From: Parasporobacterium paucivorans DSM 15970
GTDB taxonomy: Bacteria; Bacillota; Clostridia; Lachnospirales; Lachnospiraceae
Reading direction: 5' to 3'
Assembly (NCBI RefSeq): GCF_900141895.1
Contig: NZ_FQYT01000018.1
Location: 1 to 63,251 of the forward strand
Length of the DNA stretch: 63,251 nt
Shown here: piece by piece, positions 16,842 through 26,594 of the stretch
Layout: every line of letters begins with the position of its first letter
How positions within the stretch are numbered: the stretch's first letter is position 1
Notes under the pieces: model-generated
The model's database searches: none
The model's input: only the letters and a program-made list of their open reading frames with translations
Told to the model about the DNA's origin: nothing
Translations under genes and position numbers: made by a program

Positions 16842-18314
16842 ATGTATAAAACAGAATTGGAAGAAATAAAGAAATATGCAGACACCTGCAACTACGTCCC
16901 GGTTACCAGGGAACTGATGGCGGACATAACGACGCCGATCCGTCTTCTCGAAAAATTGAAAAACCGGAGCCGGCACTGTTATCTGCTGGAAAGTATGGAG
17001 AAACAGGAGAGATGGGGTCGGTATACATTTATCGGATTTGACCCGACCCTGGCCATAACAGCGGTCGGTGATACCGTAACCATCCGGGATCTGAAGGAAC
17101 AGAAAACCGAAATAATGGAAAAGGCAGATCCTATCCGCGTCATCCGCAACATACTCGCAGAATATAAAAGCCCGAGAATCAAGGGGTTACCCACCTTTAC
17201 CGGAGGACTGGTAGGATATTTCTCTTATGACTTTATAAAATACAGCGAACCAAAGCTTGTGCTGGATGCAGTGGACGAAGAAAACTTTAAAGATATAGAT
17301 CTGATGCTTTTTGATAAGGTGATCGTATTTGATAACCTGAAGCAGAAGATAATGCTGATTGTAAACGTATGTCTGAAAAATGCAGAAGACAGCTTAAAGA
17401 AAGCAAAAGAAGAGCTGGAAGCAATGGAAAAATTGATTTTGGAAGGAGAGGTCATCCCTATACCAAAAGCAAAGCTTGTTGGAGAATTCAAAACCTTATT
17501 TGACAAAGAGCAGTACATGCAGATGGTGGAAAAGGCGAAAAAATATATTTATGAAGGGGATATCTTCCAGGTGGTATTGTCGAACCGGCTGGAGGCTGAG
17601 ATGGAAGGAAGCCTGTTCCAGACGTATCGGAACTTGCGGCTCATGAACCCTTCGCCGTACATGTTTTACCTGAGTGGGGATGACATTGAGGTGGCCGGGG
17701 CTTCTCCCGAGACTCTGGTGAAGCTGGAAGACGGAGTGCTCCACACCTTTCCGCTGGCGGGGACACGTCCCAGAGGGAAAGATGAGGAAGAAGACCGAAA
17801 ACTGGAGAAGGAACTGCTGGCAGACGAAAAAGAACGCGCCGAGCATAATATGCTGGTGGACCTTGGCCGCAACGATCTCGGAAAGATCAGCGAATATGGA
17901 AGTGTAAAGGTGGAAAAGTATATGGAAGTGGAACGATATTCCCATGTTATGCATATCGGCTCCACTGTACAGGGGCAGATCAAAAAAGAATATGACGCAC
18001 TGGATGCCATAGCCGCCGTGCTCCCGGCAGGAACCCTTTCCGGGGCCCCAAAATTCAGGGCATGCCAGATCATCAATGAACTGGAAAACAATAAGAGGGG
18101 AATTTACGGCGGGGCAATCGGCTATATTGATTTTGCCGGAAATATGGATACCTGCATCGGCATACGGATTGCATATAAGAAGAACGGGAAAGTATTCGTC
18201 CGTTCCGGGGCAGGGATTGTAGCCGACAGCGTTCCGGAAAAAGAATATGAAGAGTGCATAAATAAGGCCGCTGCGGTTGTGAAAGCACTGCGGGCGGCAG
18301 AGGAGGGAAAATAG
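16842..18314 (+). CDS. trpE: anthranilate synthase component I
   Basis: A 490-residue chorismate-utilising enzyme that makes anthranilate from chorismate using ammonia supplied by TrpG. Visible are the N-terminal LLESMEKQERWGRYTFIG feedback-binding segment (about 48-65), then FSYDFIKYSEP. The catalytic region includes GDIFQVVLSNR, AGTRPRGKDEEED, LVDLGRNDLGKISEYG and the near-terminal GAIGYIDFAGNMDTCI. ATG 16842 follows GGAGG; the upstream in-frame TTG lies in the terminator tail. The stop (TAG) abuts trpG. Confidence 0.96.
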   Translation: MYKTELEEIKKYADTCNYVPVTRELMADITTPIRLLEKLKNRSRHCYLLESMEKQERWGRYTFIGFDPTLAITAVGDTVTIRDLKEQKTEIMEKADPIRVIRNILAEYKSPRIKGLPTFTGGLVGYFSYDFIKYSEPKLVLDAVDEENFKDIDLMLFDKVIVFDNLKQKIMLIVNVCLKNAEDSLKKAKEELEAMEKLILEGEVIPIPKAKLVGEFKTLFDKEQYMQMVEKAKKYIYEGDIFQVVLSNRLEAEMEGSLFQTYRNLRLMNPSPYMFYLSGDDIEVAGASPETLVKLEDGVLHTFPLAGTRPRGKDEEEDRKLEKELLADEKERAEHNMLVDLGRNDLGKISEYGSVKVEKYMEVERYSHVMHIGSTVQGQIKKEYDALDAIAAVLPAGTLSGAPKFRACQIINELENNKRGIYGGAIGYIDFAGNMDTCIGIRIAYKKNGKVFVRSGAGIVADSVPEKEYEECINKAAAVVKALRAAEEGK

Positions 18315-18881
18315 ATGGTACTGATAATAGACAATTATGATAGTTTTTCGTACAACCTGGTGCAGATCGTCGGCAACCTGAATCCGGACATCCGGATAAT
18401 CCGGAATGATGCCATGACCTGTGAAGAAATAGAAAAAGAAGCACCCACACACATTATTCTGTCGCCGGGACCGGGGAGGCCTGCTGACGCCGGGATCTGT
18501 GAAGAGGCAATTGCCTATTTTCAGGGAAAGGTTCCCATCCTCGGCGTGTGCCTTGGTCATCAGGCAATATGCGAAGTCTTCGGAGCAAAAATCATATATG
18601 CAAAAGAATTGCAGCATGGAAAGCAGTCGCAGGCCCGGATCGACAACCTTGATCCGATATTTCAAGACCTTGAAGATACAATTAGTGTGGCAAGATACCA
18701 TTCTCTGGCCGCTGAAGAATCCAGCATCCCGGCCTGTCTGAGAATTATTGCGAGGACGGAAGACGGAGAAGTAATGGCGGTGTCACATGTGGAAGATAAG
18801 ATTTTTGGATTGCAGTTCCATCCGGAGTCCATATTGACGGAATCCGGGGAACAGATAATCCGGAACTTCCTGAACCAATAG
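18315..18881 (+). CDS. trpG: anthranilate synthase component II (glutamine amidotransferase)
   Basis: A 188-residue class I amidotransferase releasing ammonia from glutamine for TrpE. LSPGPGRPADAG (about 53-64), nucleophile GVCLGHQAI with Cys near 80, and the His-Glu pair in FGLQFHPESILT (about 165-176) are all present. It stands alone, not fused to TrpD as in enterics. ATG follows the trpE TAG with no gap. It ends in TAG itself. Confidence 0.96.
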   Translation: MVLIIDNYDSFSYNLVQIVGNLNPDIRIIRNDAMTCEEIEKEAPTHIILSPGPGRPADAGICEEAIAYFQGKVPILGVCLGHQAICEVFGAKIIYAKELQHGKQSQARIDNLDPIFQDLEDTISVARYHSLAAEESSIPACLRIIARTEDGEVMAVSHVEDKIFGLQFHPESILTESGEQIIRNFLNQ

Positions 18882-18902
18882 ATCAGAAAGGAGATCAATA
18901 CC

Positions 18903-19916
18903 ATGATTACAGAAGCAATCTTAAAGCTTTCAAATAGAGAAAATCTTGCGTATGAAGCGGCTGTCGCCGTCATGGACGAAATAATGAAGGGAGAGGCAAC
19001 GGATGCCCAGAAGAGCGCCTATCTCACGGCCATGCATATGAAGGGTGAAACAATTGAGGAAATCACGGCAAGCGCCAGCTCTATGCGAAGCCACTGCCTG
19101 AAACTGGAACATAATCTGGAAGTGCTGGATATTGTAGGTACCGGAGGAGACTGCTCCCACAGCATCAACATTTCCACCATATCAGCACTGATAGCCGCCG
19201 CCGCTGGGGTAAAGGTGGCAAAACATGGAAACCGGGCGGCCTCCAGCAAATGCGGAACCGCGGATGTTCTGGAAATGATGGGAGTGAGGCTGGATCTGGA
19301 GCCCGAAGAAAGCCTGGAAGTACTGAAGGAGACAAATTTTGCATTTTTGTTTGCCCAGAAATACCACAGCGCCATGCGGTTTGTAGGAAGCGTCCGCAAG
19401 GAAATCAGGATACCGACTATATTCAACATTATGGGACCACTGTCCAACCCGGCAGGTCCAAAGTTTCAGCTGCTTGGAGTATATGAGGAAAAACTGGTGG
19501 AACCGCTTGCCAGGGTCCTTTCCAATCTCGGTGTAAGAAGAGGAATGGTGGTATATGGACGGGACGGAATGGATGAGATTTCTCTCTGCGGTCCGACCGT
19601 TGTGTGTGAAATCCAGGATGGGACATTTACATCCTATGAAATCACACCGGAACAGTTTGGTATGAAACGATGCCTGAAGAAGGATCTGGAAGGCGGAAGC
19701 CCGGAAGAAAATGCCGGGTACACAAGAGGGATTTTGATGGGAGAACTGAAGGGGCCAAAAGCAGATGCAGTGTGCCTAAACGCAGGAGCGGCGCTTCATA
19801 TAACCAAAGGCGTCAGCATGGAAGAAGGAATTCGGGAAGCAAGGGAAATGATTAATTCAGGAAAAGCCATGGAGACATTAAACCGTGTGATTGCCCTTAC
19901 AAATAGTTATGACTGA
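18903..19916 (+). CDS. trpD: anthranilate phosphoribosyltransferase
   Basis: A 337-residue enzyme joining anthranilate and PRPP. The PRPP loop GTGGDCSHSINIST sits at about residues 79-92, followed by KHGNRAASSKCGTADVLE (about 106-123) and the anthranilate-side IFNIMGPLSNPA (about 164-175). Magnesium-site GRDGMDEISL lies at about 218-227. AAAGGAG precedes ATG 18903, 21 bases after trpG. Confidence 0.96.
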   Translation: MITEAILKLSNRENLAYEAAVAVMDEIMKGEATDAQKSAYLTAMHMKGETIEEITASASSMRSHCLKLEHNLEVLDIVGTGGDCSHSINISTISALIAAAAGVKVAKHGNRAASSKCGTADVLEMMGVRLDLEPEESLEVLKETNFAFLFAQKYHSAMRFVGSVRKEIRIPTIFNIMGPLSNPAGPKFQLLGVYEEKLVEPLARVLSNLGVRRGMVVYGRDGMDEISLCGPTVVCEIQDGTFTSYEITPEQFGMKRCLKKDLEGGSPEENAGYTRGILMGELKGPKADAVCLNAGAALHITKGVSMEEGIREAREMINSGKAMETLNRVIALTNSYD

Positions 19917-19929
19917 TGGAGGAAAAGAA

Positions 19930-20706
19930 ATGATACTGGACGAAATCAACGATAAAACAAAGGAAAGAGTTGCCGGACTTAAAGAAACATATCCATTGGA
20001 GAGGCTGATGGAAGAGGTTGAAAAGCTGCCGAGGGACAGGAAGTTCCCATTTGAAGAGGCGCTGAAAAACAAAGAAATCAGTTTTATCTGCGAGGTAAAG
20101 AAGGCTTCTCCATCCAAAGGCCTGATAGCATCCGAATTTCCTTATCTGGATATTGCAAAGGAATATGAAAAGGCGGGCGCGGCAGCCATTTCCGTACTTA
20201 CGGAGCCCTATTTCTTTCAGGGAAAAGACCGGTATCTGGAGGAAATCAAGAAGGCGGTCAGTATCCCGGTACTTCGAAAGGATTTTGTAGTGGATGAATA
20301 TATGATTTACGAGGCAAAGAAAATGGGTGCAGACATTATACTTTTAATTTGCGCCATATTGACCGACAAGCAGCTAAGGGAGTATATGGAACTGGCAGAC
20401 TCCCTGGGGATGTCGGTGCTTGTGGAAGCCCATGATGAGGATGAGGTCCAAAGGGCGCTGGATGCAGGAGCGCGGATCATCGGCGTAAACAACCGGGATC
20501 TTCGGGACTTCACGGTTGACATCAACAATAGCGTCCGGTTGCACAGGATGGTGCCTGACCCCGTTTTGTTCGTTGCGGAGAGCGGAATACAGACTAAAGA
20601 GGATGTGCAGATGCTGAAGAAGGAGGGAATCCATGGTGTGCTGATTGGGGAGACACTCATGAGGAAACCTGATAAAATTAAGGCGTTAGAGGAATTGCGG
20701 GGTTAA
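19930..20706 (+). CDS. trpC: indole-3-glycerol phosphate synthase
   Basis: A 258-residue beta/alpha barrel converting CdRP to indole-glycerol phosphate. Catalytic EVKKASPSKG (about 51-60), VLTEPYFFQG, VLRKDFVVDEYMIYEA, VEAHDEDEV, IIGVNNRDLRDF and VAESGI mark it clearly. ATG 19930 follows GGAGGAAAAG; 13 codons of open frame upstream overlap the trpD end and are unlikely to be used. Confidence 0.95.
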   Translation: MILDEINDKTKERVAGLKETYPLERLMEEVEKLPRDRKFPFEEALKNKEISFICEVKKASPSKGLIASEFPYLDIAKEYEKAGAAAISVLTEPYFFQGKDRYLEEIKKAVSIPVLRKDFVVDEYMIYEAKKMGADIILLICAILTDKQLREYMELADSLGMSVLVEAHDEDEVQRALDAGARIIGVNNRDLRDFTVDINNSVRLHRMVPDPVLFVAESGIQTKEDVQMLKKEGIHGVLIGETLMRKPDKIKALEELRG

Positions 20707-20709
20707 GCC

Positions 20710-21312
20710 ATGAAGATAAAAATATGCGGATTATGTCGTGAAGAAGATGTAATATACACAAATGGGGTCAGACCCCACTACGCGGGATTCGTTTTTGCCA
20801 AGAGCAGAAGGCAGGTGAGCGTGGAGCAGGCGGAAGCCTTCCGAAAACTTCTGGATCCGGAGATTGAGGCTGTGGGTGTTTTTGTGAATGAAAACGCGGA
20901 AAAAATTGCAGAAATCTGCAACAAGGGAATCACTCAGATTATACAGCTGCACGGGGACGAGACGGAAGAATATATTCAGGATCTGCGCCAGAGGACGGAC
21001 GCAAAAATCATCAAAGCCGTCAGGGTCAGGGATATGGAGGATATCAGAAATGCAGAAAAACTGTCTGTTGATTTTCTGCTTCTGGACACCTACCGGAAGG
21101 ACGTATACGGTGGGACAGGAAAAAGCTTTGACTGGAGCATCCTGGGAGACATTGGAAAGCCATTTTTCCTGGCAGGCGGCATATCGATGGAAAATATTGA
21201 TAAGGCAATGGAAACGAAAGCCTATTGCCTGGATGTAAGCAGCGGTGTAGAAACGGATGGCAGAAAAGACAGAGAAAAAATGGAAGAGATTGTGAGGCGG
21301 GTGCGGTTATGA
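20710..21312 (+). CDS. trpF: phosphoribosylanthranilate isomerase
   Basis: A 200-residue barrel isomerising PRA to CdRP. KICGLCREEDV carries the catalytic Cys near residue 7, followed by YAGFVFAKSRRQV, QLHGDE, LLDTYRKDVYGGTGKSFDW (catalytic Asp) and FFLAGGIS. Residues 19-22 (GVRP) are encoded by one copy of the window's palindrome, GGGGTCAGACCCC at 20764-20776, in place of the loop before the conserved YxGFVF strand. The reading frame and fold motifs remain intact. The stop overlaps aroF (ATGA). Confidence 0.95.
   Translation: MKIKICGLCREEDVIYTNGVRPHYAGFVFAKSRRQVSVEQAEAFRKLLDPEIEAVGVFVNENAEKIAEICNKGITQIIQLHGDETEEYIQDLRQRTDAKIIKAVRVRDMEDIRNAEKLSVDFLLLDTYRKDVYGGTGKSFDWSILGDIGKPFFLAGGISMENIDKAMETKAYCLDVSSGVETDGRKDREKMEEIVRRVRL
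20764..20776. repeat. palindrome GGGGTCAGACCCC inside trpF
   Basis: An exact copy of the 13-base palindrome, read in the frame GGG GTC AGA CCC (Gly-Val-Arg-Pro). Confidence 0.8.
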
Positions 21313-22325
21313 TGTTTATATTAAATCCAGGTGTCAATGAAGCGCAGGTAAGAGAATTCAGGGATGAATTCGAAAAGCTCGGGTTCCAGACCATATATTG
21401 CCCGGGCACACAGATGACAGCAATCGGACTGATTGGGAACACCAGCTCTCTGGATCCCCACAATATCGTTGAGACCCATAATATCATACGGAGCGGTACG
21501 AGGGTTTCGGAGCCTTACAAACTGGTAAACCGGTCATTCCATGCAGAAAATAAAAACGTGGAGATTGGCAACGTGATATTCGGTGAGGGCCATTTTCAGG
21601 TCATTTCGGGGCCATGTTCCGTGGAAAGCGAGGAGCAGATCATAGAGGTGGCCAAAGCAGTCAAGAAAAGCGGAGCAACCATTCTGCGGGGAGGCGCATA
21701 CAAACCCCGTTCATCCCCGTATTCCTTTCAGGGTCTTCAGGAAGACGGCTTAAAACTATTATCGATTGCCAAGAAGGAAACGGGACTGCCGATAATCACG
21801 GAAATGACAAATATCAGGCAGCTGGAAAATTTCGATGATGTGGATATCATTCAGATTGGTGCCAGAAACATGCAGAACTTTGATTTGCTGAAAGAAGTGG
21901 GTCACTGCAGGAAACCGGTTCTTTTAAAAAGAGGATTGAACAATACCATAGAAGAATTCCTCATGAGCGCAGAATACATCATGGCCGGGGGAAATGAGAA
22001 TATCATACTCTGTGAGCGCGGCATCCGCACCATTGAAACAATGACCAGAAATACATTGGACGTTTCGGCTGTCCCGCTTTTAAAGAAAGAGTCCTACCTG
22101 CCAGTCATAATCGACCCAAGTCATGCCTCTGGGATCCGCTCCCTCGTGCCCCCGCTGTCAAAGGCGGCTGTAGCAGTCGGTGTCGACGGGCTTATGATAG
22201 AAACGCACAATGATCCGGCCCAGGCTCTTTGCGATGGGGCACAGTCCCTGGATCTGCTGCAGTTCGACAGTCTTATGCAGGACATAAAAAGGCGCGTGGA
22301 ATTTGAAGGCAAAATATTCGGTTAA
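21309..22325 (+). CDS. aroF: 3-deoxy-7-phosphoheptulonate (DAHP) synthase, type I-beta
   Basis: A 338-residue first enzyme of the shikimate pathway, condensing PEP and erythrose-4-phosphate. Residues 1-65 form the ferredoxin-like regulatory domain of the AroFH/Thermotoga type (MFILNPGVNEAQ onward). The barrel then shows ISGPCSVESEEQ (about 101-112), RGGAYKPRSSPYSFQG (about 130-145), IQIGARNMQNF, VLLKRG, IIDPSHASG and GLMIETHNDP. It lies inside the trp operon, so the same T-box controls entry into aromatic synthesis. The start overlaps trpF; 28 upstream codons in frame fall within trpF. Confidence 0.94.
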   Translation: MMFILNPGVNEAQVREFRDEFEKLGFQTIYCPGTQMTAIGLIGNTSSLDPHNIVETHNIIRSGTRVSEPYKLVNRSFHAENKNVEIGNVIFGEGHFQVISGPCSVESEEQIIEVAKAVKKSGATILRGGAYKPRSSPYSFQGLQEDGLKLLSIAKKETGLPIITEMTNIRQLENFDDVDIIQIGARNMQNFDLLKEVGHCRKPVLLKRGLNNTIEEFLMSAEYIMAGGNENIILCERGIRTIETMTRNTLDVSAVPLLKKESYLPVIIDPSHASGIRSLVPPLSKAAVAVGVDGLMIETHNDPAQALCDGAQSLDLLQFDSLMQDIKRRVEFEGKIFG

Positions 22326-22355
22326 TAAAAATAAAGATTTGGAAGGTGAATAAAT

Positions 22356-23540
22356 ATGTCAAAAGGAAGATTTGGAATCCATGGCGGGCAGTATATTCCG
22401 GAAACACTGATGAATGCAATGCTGGAGTTAAAGGAAGCCTATGAGAAATATAAGGATGATCCTGAATTTAAAAGGGAATTATCGGAAATGCTCAACGAGT
22501 ATGCCGGCAGGCCAAGCCGCCTTTACTATGCAAAGCGGATGACTGAGAACCTGGGCGGCCCAAAGATATATCTGAAGAGGGAAGACTTGAACCATACCGG
22601 ATCCCACAAAATCAACAACGTAATAGGACAGATGCTGCTGGCGAAACGTATGGGCAAGACAAGGGTCATTGCGGAAACCGGAGCCGGCCAGCACGGGGTC
22701 GCCACAGCGACGGTGGCAGCCATGATGGGAATGGAATGCGAAATATTCATGGGACGGGAAGACTGCGAAAGACAGGCGCTGAACGTGTACCGGATGAGGC
22801 TGCTTGGCGCCAAAGTACATCCGGTGGATGCCGGCACGGCTACGCTGAAGGATGCCGTATCGGAAACCTTCCGTGAATGGACCTCAAGGATTGATGATAC
22901 CCACTATGTCCTGGGATCCGTGATGGGACCCTATCCTTTTCCGGAGATGGTGCGGGATTTTCAGGCTGTCATAGGCAGGGAAATCCGGGAACAGATGCTT
23001 GAAATGGAAGGAAGGCTGCCGGATGTGGTCATGGCGTGTGTGGGAGGCGGTTCCAATGCAATCGGTGCATTTTATGATTTCATTCCGGACAGGGAAGTAA
23101 GGCTGATCGGGTGCGAGGCGGCCGGCAGGGGCATCGATACTCCGGAAACGGCAGCGACCATCAGCACGGGCAGAGTGGGAATCTTCCACGGAATGAAATC
23201 CTATTTTTGCCAGGATGAATTCGGCCAGATTGCTCCGGTATACTCCATTTCGGCCGGACTTGATTATCCGGGAATCGGCCCGGAGCACGCTCATCTGCAT
23301 GACGTCGGGAGGGCAGAGTATGTGGCCGTGACAGACGACGAGGCAGTAGGCGCCTTTGAATACTTATCCAGAATGGAAGGCATCATACCGGCAATCGAAA
23401 GTGCCCATGCCGTGGCCCATGCCATGAAGGTTGCACCGGGAATGGACAAGGACACGATAATCGTAATCAATCTCTCCGGAAGGGGCGATAAGGACTGTGC
23501 TGCCATCGCGCGCTACAGAGGGGAGGATTTATATGAGTAA
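22356..23540 (+). CDS. trpB: tryptophan synthase beta chain
   Basis: A 394-residue PLP enzyme joining indole and serine. [19 protein letters not shown] holds the PLP lysine (about 83), [17 protein letters not shown] (about 106-122) is the substrate loop, [12 protein letters not shown] (about 228-239) binds the PLP phosphate, and NLSGRGDKD closes the site. It is TrpB1-type, since it is paired with trpA. The ribosome site is GGAAGGTG. Its end overlaps the trpA start by 8 bases. Confidence 0.97.
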   Translation: MSKGRFGIHGGQYIPETLMNAMLELKEAYEKYKDDPEFKRELSEMLNEYAGRPSRLYYAKRMTENLGGPKIYLKREDLNHTGSHKINNVIGQMLLAKRMGKTRVIAETGAGQHGVATATVAAMMGMECEIFMGREDCERQALNVYRMRLLGAKVHPVDAGTATLKDAVSETFREWTSRIDDTHYVLGSVMGPYPFPEMVRDFQAVIGREIREQMLEMEGRLPDVVMACVGGGSNAIGAFYDFIPDREVRLIGCEAAGRGIDTPETAATISTGRVGIFHGMKSYFCQDEFGQIAPVYSISAGLDYPGIGPEHAHLHDVGRAEYVAVTDDEAVGAFEYLSRMEGIIPAIESAHAVAHAMKVAPGMDKDTIIVINLSGRGDKDCAAIARYRGEDLYE

Positions 23541-24312
23541 TATCAGAAAAGCGTTTGAAAATGGAAAGGCGTTCATCGCATTTATTACCTGTGGGGATCC
23601 GTCCCTGGAAATAACAGAAAAATCCGTCATCGAAATGGAAAAAGCCGGAGCGGATTTAATTGAGCTGGGCATCCCGTTTTCAGACCCGACGGCGGAAGGC
23701 CCCGTCATACAGGAAGCCAATATACGGGCGCTTTCCGGCGGCGTCACAACCGATAAAATATTCGAAATGGTCAGAAGATTAAGGAAAACAGTCCGGGTGC
23801 CCATGGTATTCATGACATATGCAAATGTGGTTTTTTCCTATGGAGCGGAACGGTTCATCCGTACCTGCAGAGAAATCGGAATGGACGGACTGATCCTCCC
23901 GGACATACCCTTTGAGGAAAAGGCAGAATTTGATGGCTTATGCAAAAAATATGACATAGACCTGGTCTCCCTGATTGCGCCCACATCCGAGTCCAGAATC
24001 GGGATGATCGCAAAAGAAGCAAACGGATTCGTGTACTGCGTGTCTTCGCTGGGAGTTACGGGAAGCAGAAGTGAGATCACCACCGACATCGGGGCAATGG
24101 TCAAAAAAGTGAAAGAACAGAAAGATATCCCCTGTGCCGTTGGCTTTGGCATCTCCACGCCGGAGCAGGCCCGCAAGATGGCGGAATGTGCAGATGGGGT
24201 CATTGTAGGATCTGCCATCGTGAAATTATGTGCACAGCACGGAGAAGAATGCGTTCCGTATATAGCCCGGTACGTAAGGGAAATGAAAGACGCGGTGAGA
24301 GATATTTCCTGA
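23533..24312 (+). CDS. trpA: tryptophan synthase alpha chain
   Basis: A 259-residue barrel cleaving indole-glycerol phosphate. Catalytic Glu and Asp lie in [19 protein letters not shown] (about 43-61). [48 protein letters not shown] and [10 protein letters not shown] follow in family order. ATG 23533 lies inside the trpB end after GGGAGG, so translation is coupled. A terminator follows. Confidence 0.96.
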   Translation: MSNIRKAFENGKAFIAFITCGDPSLEITEKSVIEMEKAGADLIELGIPFSDPTAEGPVIQEANIRALSGGVTTDKIFEMVRRLRKTVRVPMVFMTYANVVFSYGAERFIRTCREIGMDGLILPDIPFEEKAEFDGLCKKYDIDLVSLIAPTSESRIGMIAKEANGFVYCVSSLGVTGSRSEITTDIGAMVKKVKEQKDIPCAVGFGISTPEQARKMAECADGVIVGSAIVKLCAQHGEECVPYIARYVREMKDAVRDIS

Positions 24313-24328
24313 CCTTCTGGACGGTGAG

Positions 24329-24393
24329 AAAATCGGGGGGAGCTGGTCAACAGGGGATTAAGGGCTCCTGCGAAAAGCTTCGCCGATTTTTTT
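24329..24393 (+). terminator. terminator of the trp operon
   Basis: AAAATCGG (24329-24336) pairs with CCGATTTT (24383-24390), with inner GGAGC/GCTCC and GCGAA/TTCGC hairpins, then a T run. Confidence 0.65.
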
Positions 24394-24524
24394 GTCGTGA
24401 AGCAGAAGCCGGAGGATAAATGGCAGAGAATATAGATTGATTTTTGTGTATTAGTGTGATATTTTATAAATAAAGGTGTAAGGTTATCAGCAAACTTTAA
24501 CAACACTGCCACTTGGGGGAAGAC

Positions 24525-25223
24525 ATGTTTAAACACGTAAAAGAGAAAAAACTATATGAACAAGTGGTCGATCAGGTCAAGTATCTGATTGATAAGGGAG
24601 AGCTGAAGATCGGAGACCCTCTTCCGTCTGTGGATGAGCTTGCGCAGATGGTTGGAGTCGGCCGTTCCACAGTACGTGAAGCGCTGGTTGTATTAGAGGC
24701 AATCGGCTGTATCCGTACGGCCAGAGGCAAAGTAGCAGTGATTACCGGTACGACACAGCAGGTCGAAACACCACTTGATCCGCTAGACATGCTGGAAAAT
24801 TACAAAAACAGATTTCAGCTGGTCCAGGAATATAACATGATTCTGGAGCCGGCGGTAGCCAGTCTGGCTGCAAAAAAGGCAACAGATGAAGACATAGAGC
24901 GTCTGGGCAGGAACATTGAACAGATGAAAGAAGCCTTGAAAAAAAGAAATTCGCAGAATACCGTTGAACAACTTTCCATGGAATTTCATCTTATATTAAT
25001 GGAAATCGTAAGAAATCCTTATATTTTGAATATCTTCAATTTAACGAAACAGATTGAAAAAGATAATCGAAAGGTTGTCCTTAAGGTAGACAACAGGATA
25101 GACGATACGGTCTCTGAACATTATGAAATTTACCTGGCTATTAAGGACCATGACGAGGAGAAGGCATTTAAAGCCATGATGAAACATGTGCAGAATGTGG
25201 GCCTGGCTTTCGAAGCCTTATAA
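24525..25223 (+). CDS. GntR-family regulator, FadR/FCD type
   Basis: A 232-residue regulator. Residues 7-70 are a winged HTH of the GntR class: LYEQVVDQVKYLIDKGEL, then LPSVDELAQMVGVGRSTVREAL. Residues 95-225 form a helical FCD ligand domain with family-like positions (EPAVASLAAKKAT, FHLILMEIVRNPYIL, SEHYEIYLAIKDHDEEKA). FCD proteins sense small carboxylates or similar metabolites. It stands just upstream of, and on the same strand as, the redox/transport genes and is the natural candidate regulator. Start ATG 24525 chosen over TTG 24513, which lies inside the ribosome-site region. Confidence 0.88.
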   Translation: MFKHVKEKKLYEQVVDQVKYLIDKGELKIGDPLPSVDELAQMVGVGRSTVREALVVLEAIGCIRTARGKVAVITGTTQQVETPLDPLDMLENYKNRFQLVQEYNMILEPAVASLAAKKATDEDIERLGRNIEQMKEALKKRNSQNTVEQLSMEFHLILMEIVRNPYILNIFNLTKQIEKDNRKVVLKVDNRIDDTVSEHYEIYLAIKDHDEEKAFKAMMKHVQNVGLAFEAL

Positions 25224-25319
25224 AATTTATCCGAACATGTATGATAACCTGATAAGCATATAACAACACAAGCTGACATGTAAGTCGGGTTTTAAAAATA
25301 CGAAAGGGGAGGTGTAATT

Positions 25320-26594
25320 TTGGGTACAGTCAATGTAGTGATAGGGAGTGGATATGCAGCGGCAGAAAGCATCATGTCTATGAGAAGCAGTGGTTTTTCT
25401 GGCGAAATCCATTTGCTTTCTGATACCGGATGGCTTGGCTTCAATCCTATGCTGACAAGCTATTATCTGTCAGGGAAAGTTGAATTTAATGAATTGTTTC
25501 CATTTGGAAAATCAGAAGATTTTGCACGGGAATATGACGTAAACATGCATATGGGGTCGCCCGTTATTGAGCTGGATACTAAAAAAAAATCTGTAACCAA
25601 TGCAAACGGGGAAAAGATCCACTATGACAAATGCCTGATTTGCTCAGGAGCAGAAACGATTAAACCGAAGATTCACTGTGAAGTGGAAGATCTGGTCTTT
25701 ACGTTGCGGACTGTGGAGGAAATGCAGGCTCTGGAAGAAAGGTTAACGAGACCGGTTAAAAATGCAGTGATAGCCGGAGCCTCTATGGTAGGGGTGAAAA
25801 TGGCGGAAATGCTGGCAAATCGAGGAAGCAATGTCAGTTTTGTCGATCTGGCGCCTCATATTTTTTCGCTGGCAGCACACGAAAACTGTTCTGTTGAGAT
25901 TGAGGAAAGACTCAGAAATAAGCAGATAGACCTTTATTTTAATCATGCAATCGAGAAAATCCAAAAATCTTCAGATGGTGCCGTCGTACAGCTGTCAGGA
26001 TATGCGGATTTAATTAGTACCGATCTTGTCATTATGTGCGTGGGGGTCAGACCCCGTGTTGGGTTTCTGGACAGAAATGAAATTTCGGTCGACCGAGGTA
26101 TCCTTGTAGATGAATATATGAGGACAAGCGTATCGGACGTCTATGCAGCAGGGGATGTGGCTCAGGGAAGGAATATGCTGACCGGGGAGAATCAGATAAT
26201 CGGACTTCTGGCCAATGCCAGATATCAGGGCCGGACAGCTGGTCGGAATATGGCTGGACAGCTGGAAAAATATCCAGGAAATATCCCGCATAATACCACA
26301 CATTTTTTTGACATGGAGTTTATGAGCGCGGGAGATATGCATTCTGGTGACCGAATGACCGAAAATAAGGAAGGGGATAAATATGCTGCCTTCTGCTTTC
26401 AGGGAAAACGGCTGTGCGGAATGAATCTTCTGAACATGCCGGAAGTATCGGGGATACTGAAAAACTATTTTGTGAAGGTCCTCGAAACGAATGAAGGAAT
26501 CGTACCGGAAAAATTGCAGGGAAGCAGCCTTATCTTGAATCAGGCGTTTTCAGAATATCCATGGTTGGAAACAATCTTAGGGGAGGGGAAATGA
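25320..26594 (+). CDS. FAD-dependent NAD(P)H oxidoreductase (NADH oxidase/rubredoxin reductase-like)
   Basis: A 424-residue pyridine nucleotide-disulfide reductase-fold protein. The N-terminal FAD motif is VIGSGYAAAES, the NAD(P) motif AVIAGASMVGVKMAEML near residue 150 is slightly degenerate (G-A-S-M-V-G), and the second FAD motif VSDVYAAGDVAQG lies near 275. There is no CxxxxC redox pair. It probably passes electrons between NAD(P)H and the Fe-S/molybdenum proteins encoded next. The start is TTG 25320, 7 bases after GGGGAGG. Residues 242-245 (GVRP) come from a palindrome copy at 26043-26055. It overlaps the next gene by 4 bases. Confidence 0.84.
   Translation: MGTVNVVIGSGYAAAESIMSMRSSGFSGEIHLLSDTGWLGFNPMLTSYYLSGKVEFNELFPFGKSEDFAREYDVNMHMGSPVIELDTKKKSVTNANGEKIHYDKCLICSGAETIKPKIHCEVEDLVFTLRTVEEMQALEERLTRPVKNAVIAGASMVGVKMAEMLANRGSNVSFVDLAPHIFSLAAHENCSVEIEERLRNKQIDLYFNHAIEKIQKSSDGAVVQLSGYADLISTDLVIMCVGVRPRVGFLDRNEISVDRGILVDEYMRTSVSDVYAAGDVAQGRNMLTGENQIIGLLANARYQGRTAGRNMAGQLEKYPGNIPHNTTHFFDMEFMSAGDMHSGDRMTENKEGDKYAAFCFQGKRLCGMNLLNMPEVSGILKNYFVKVLETNEGIVPEKLQGSSLILNQAFSEYPWLETILGEGK
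26043..26055. repeat. palindrome GGGGTCAGACCCC inside the oxidoreductase gene
   Basis: An exact 13-base copy, again read as Gly-Val-Arg-Pro. A G-V-R-P turn is common at this place in the reductase family, so the motif fits the protein. Confidence 0.8.

Noticed and set aside
17496-18701. 401-codon minus-strand frame opposite trpE and trpG
   Set aside because: It is a shadow of two strongly conserved genes, with no ribosome site and no recognisable domain.
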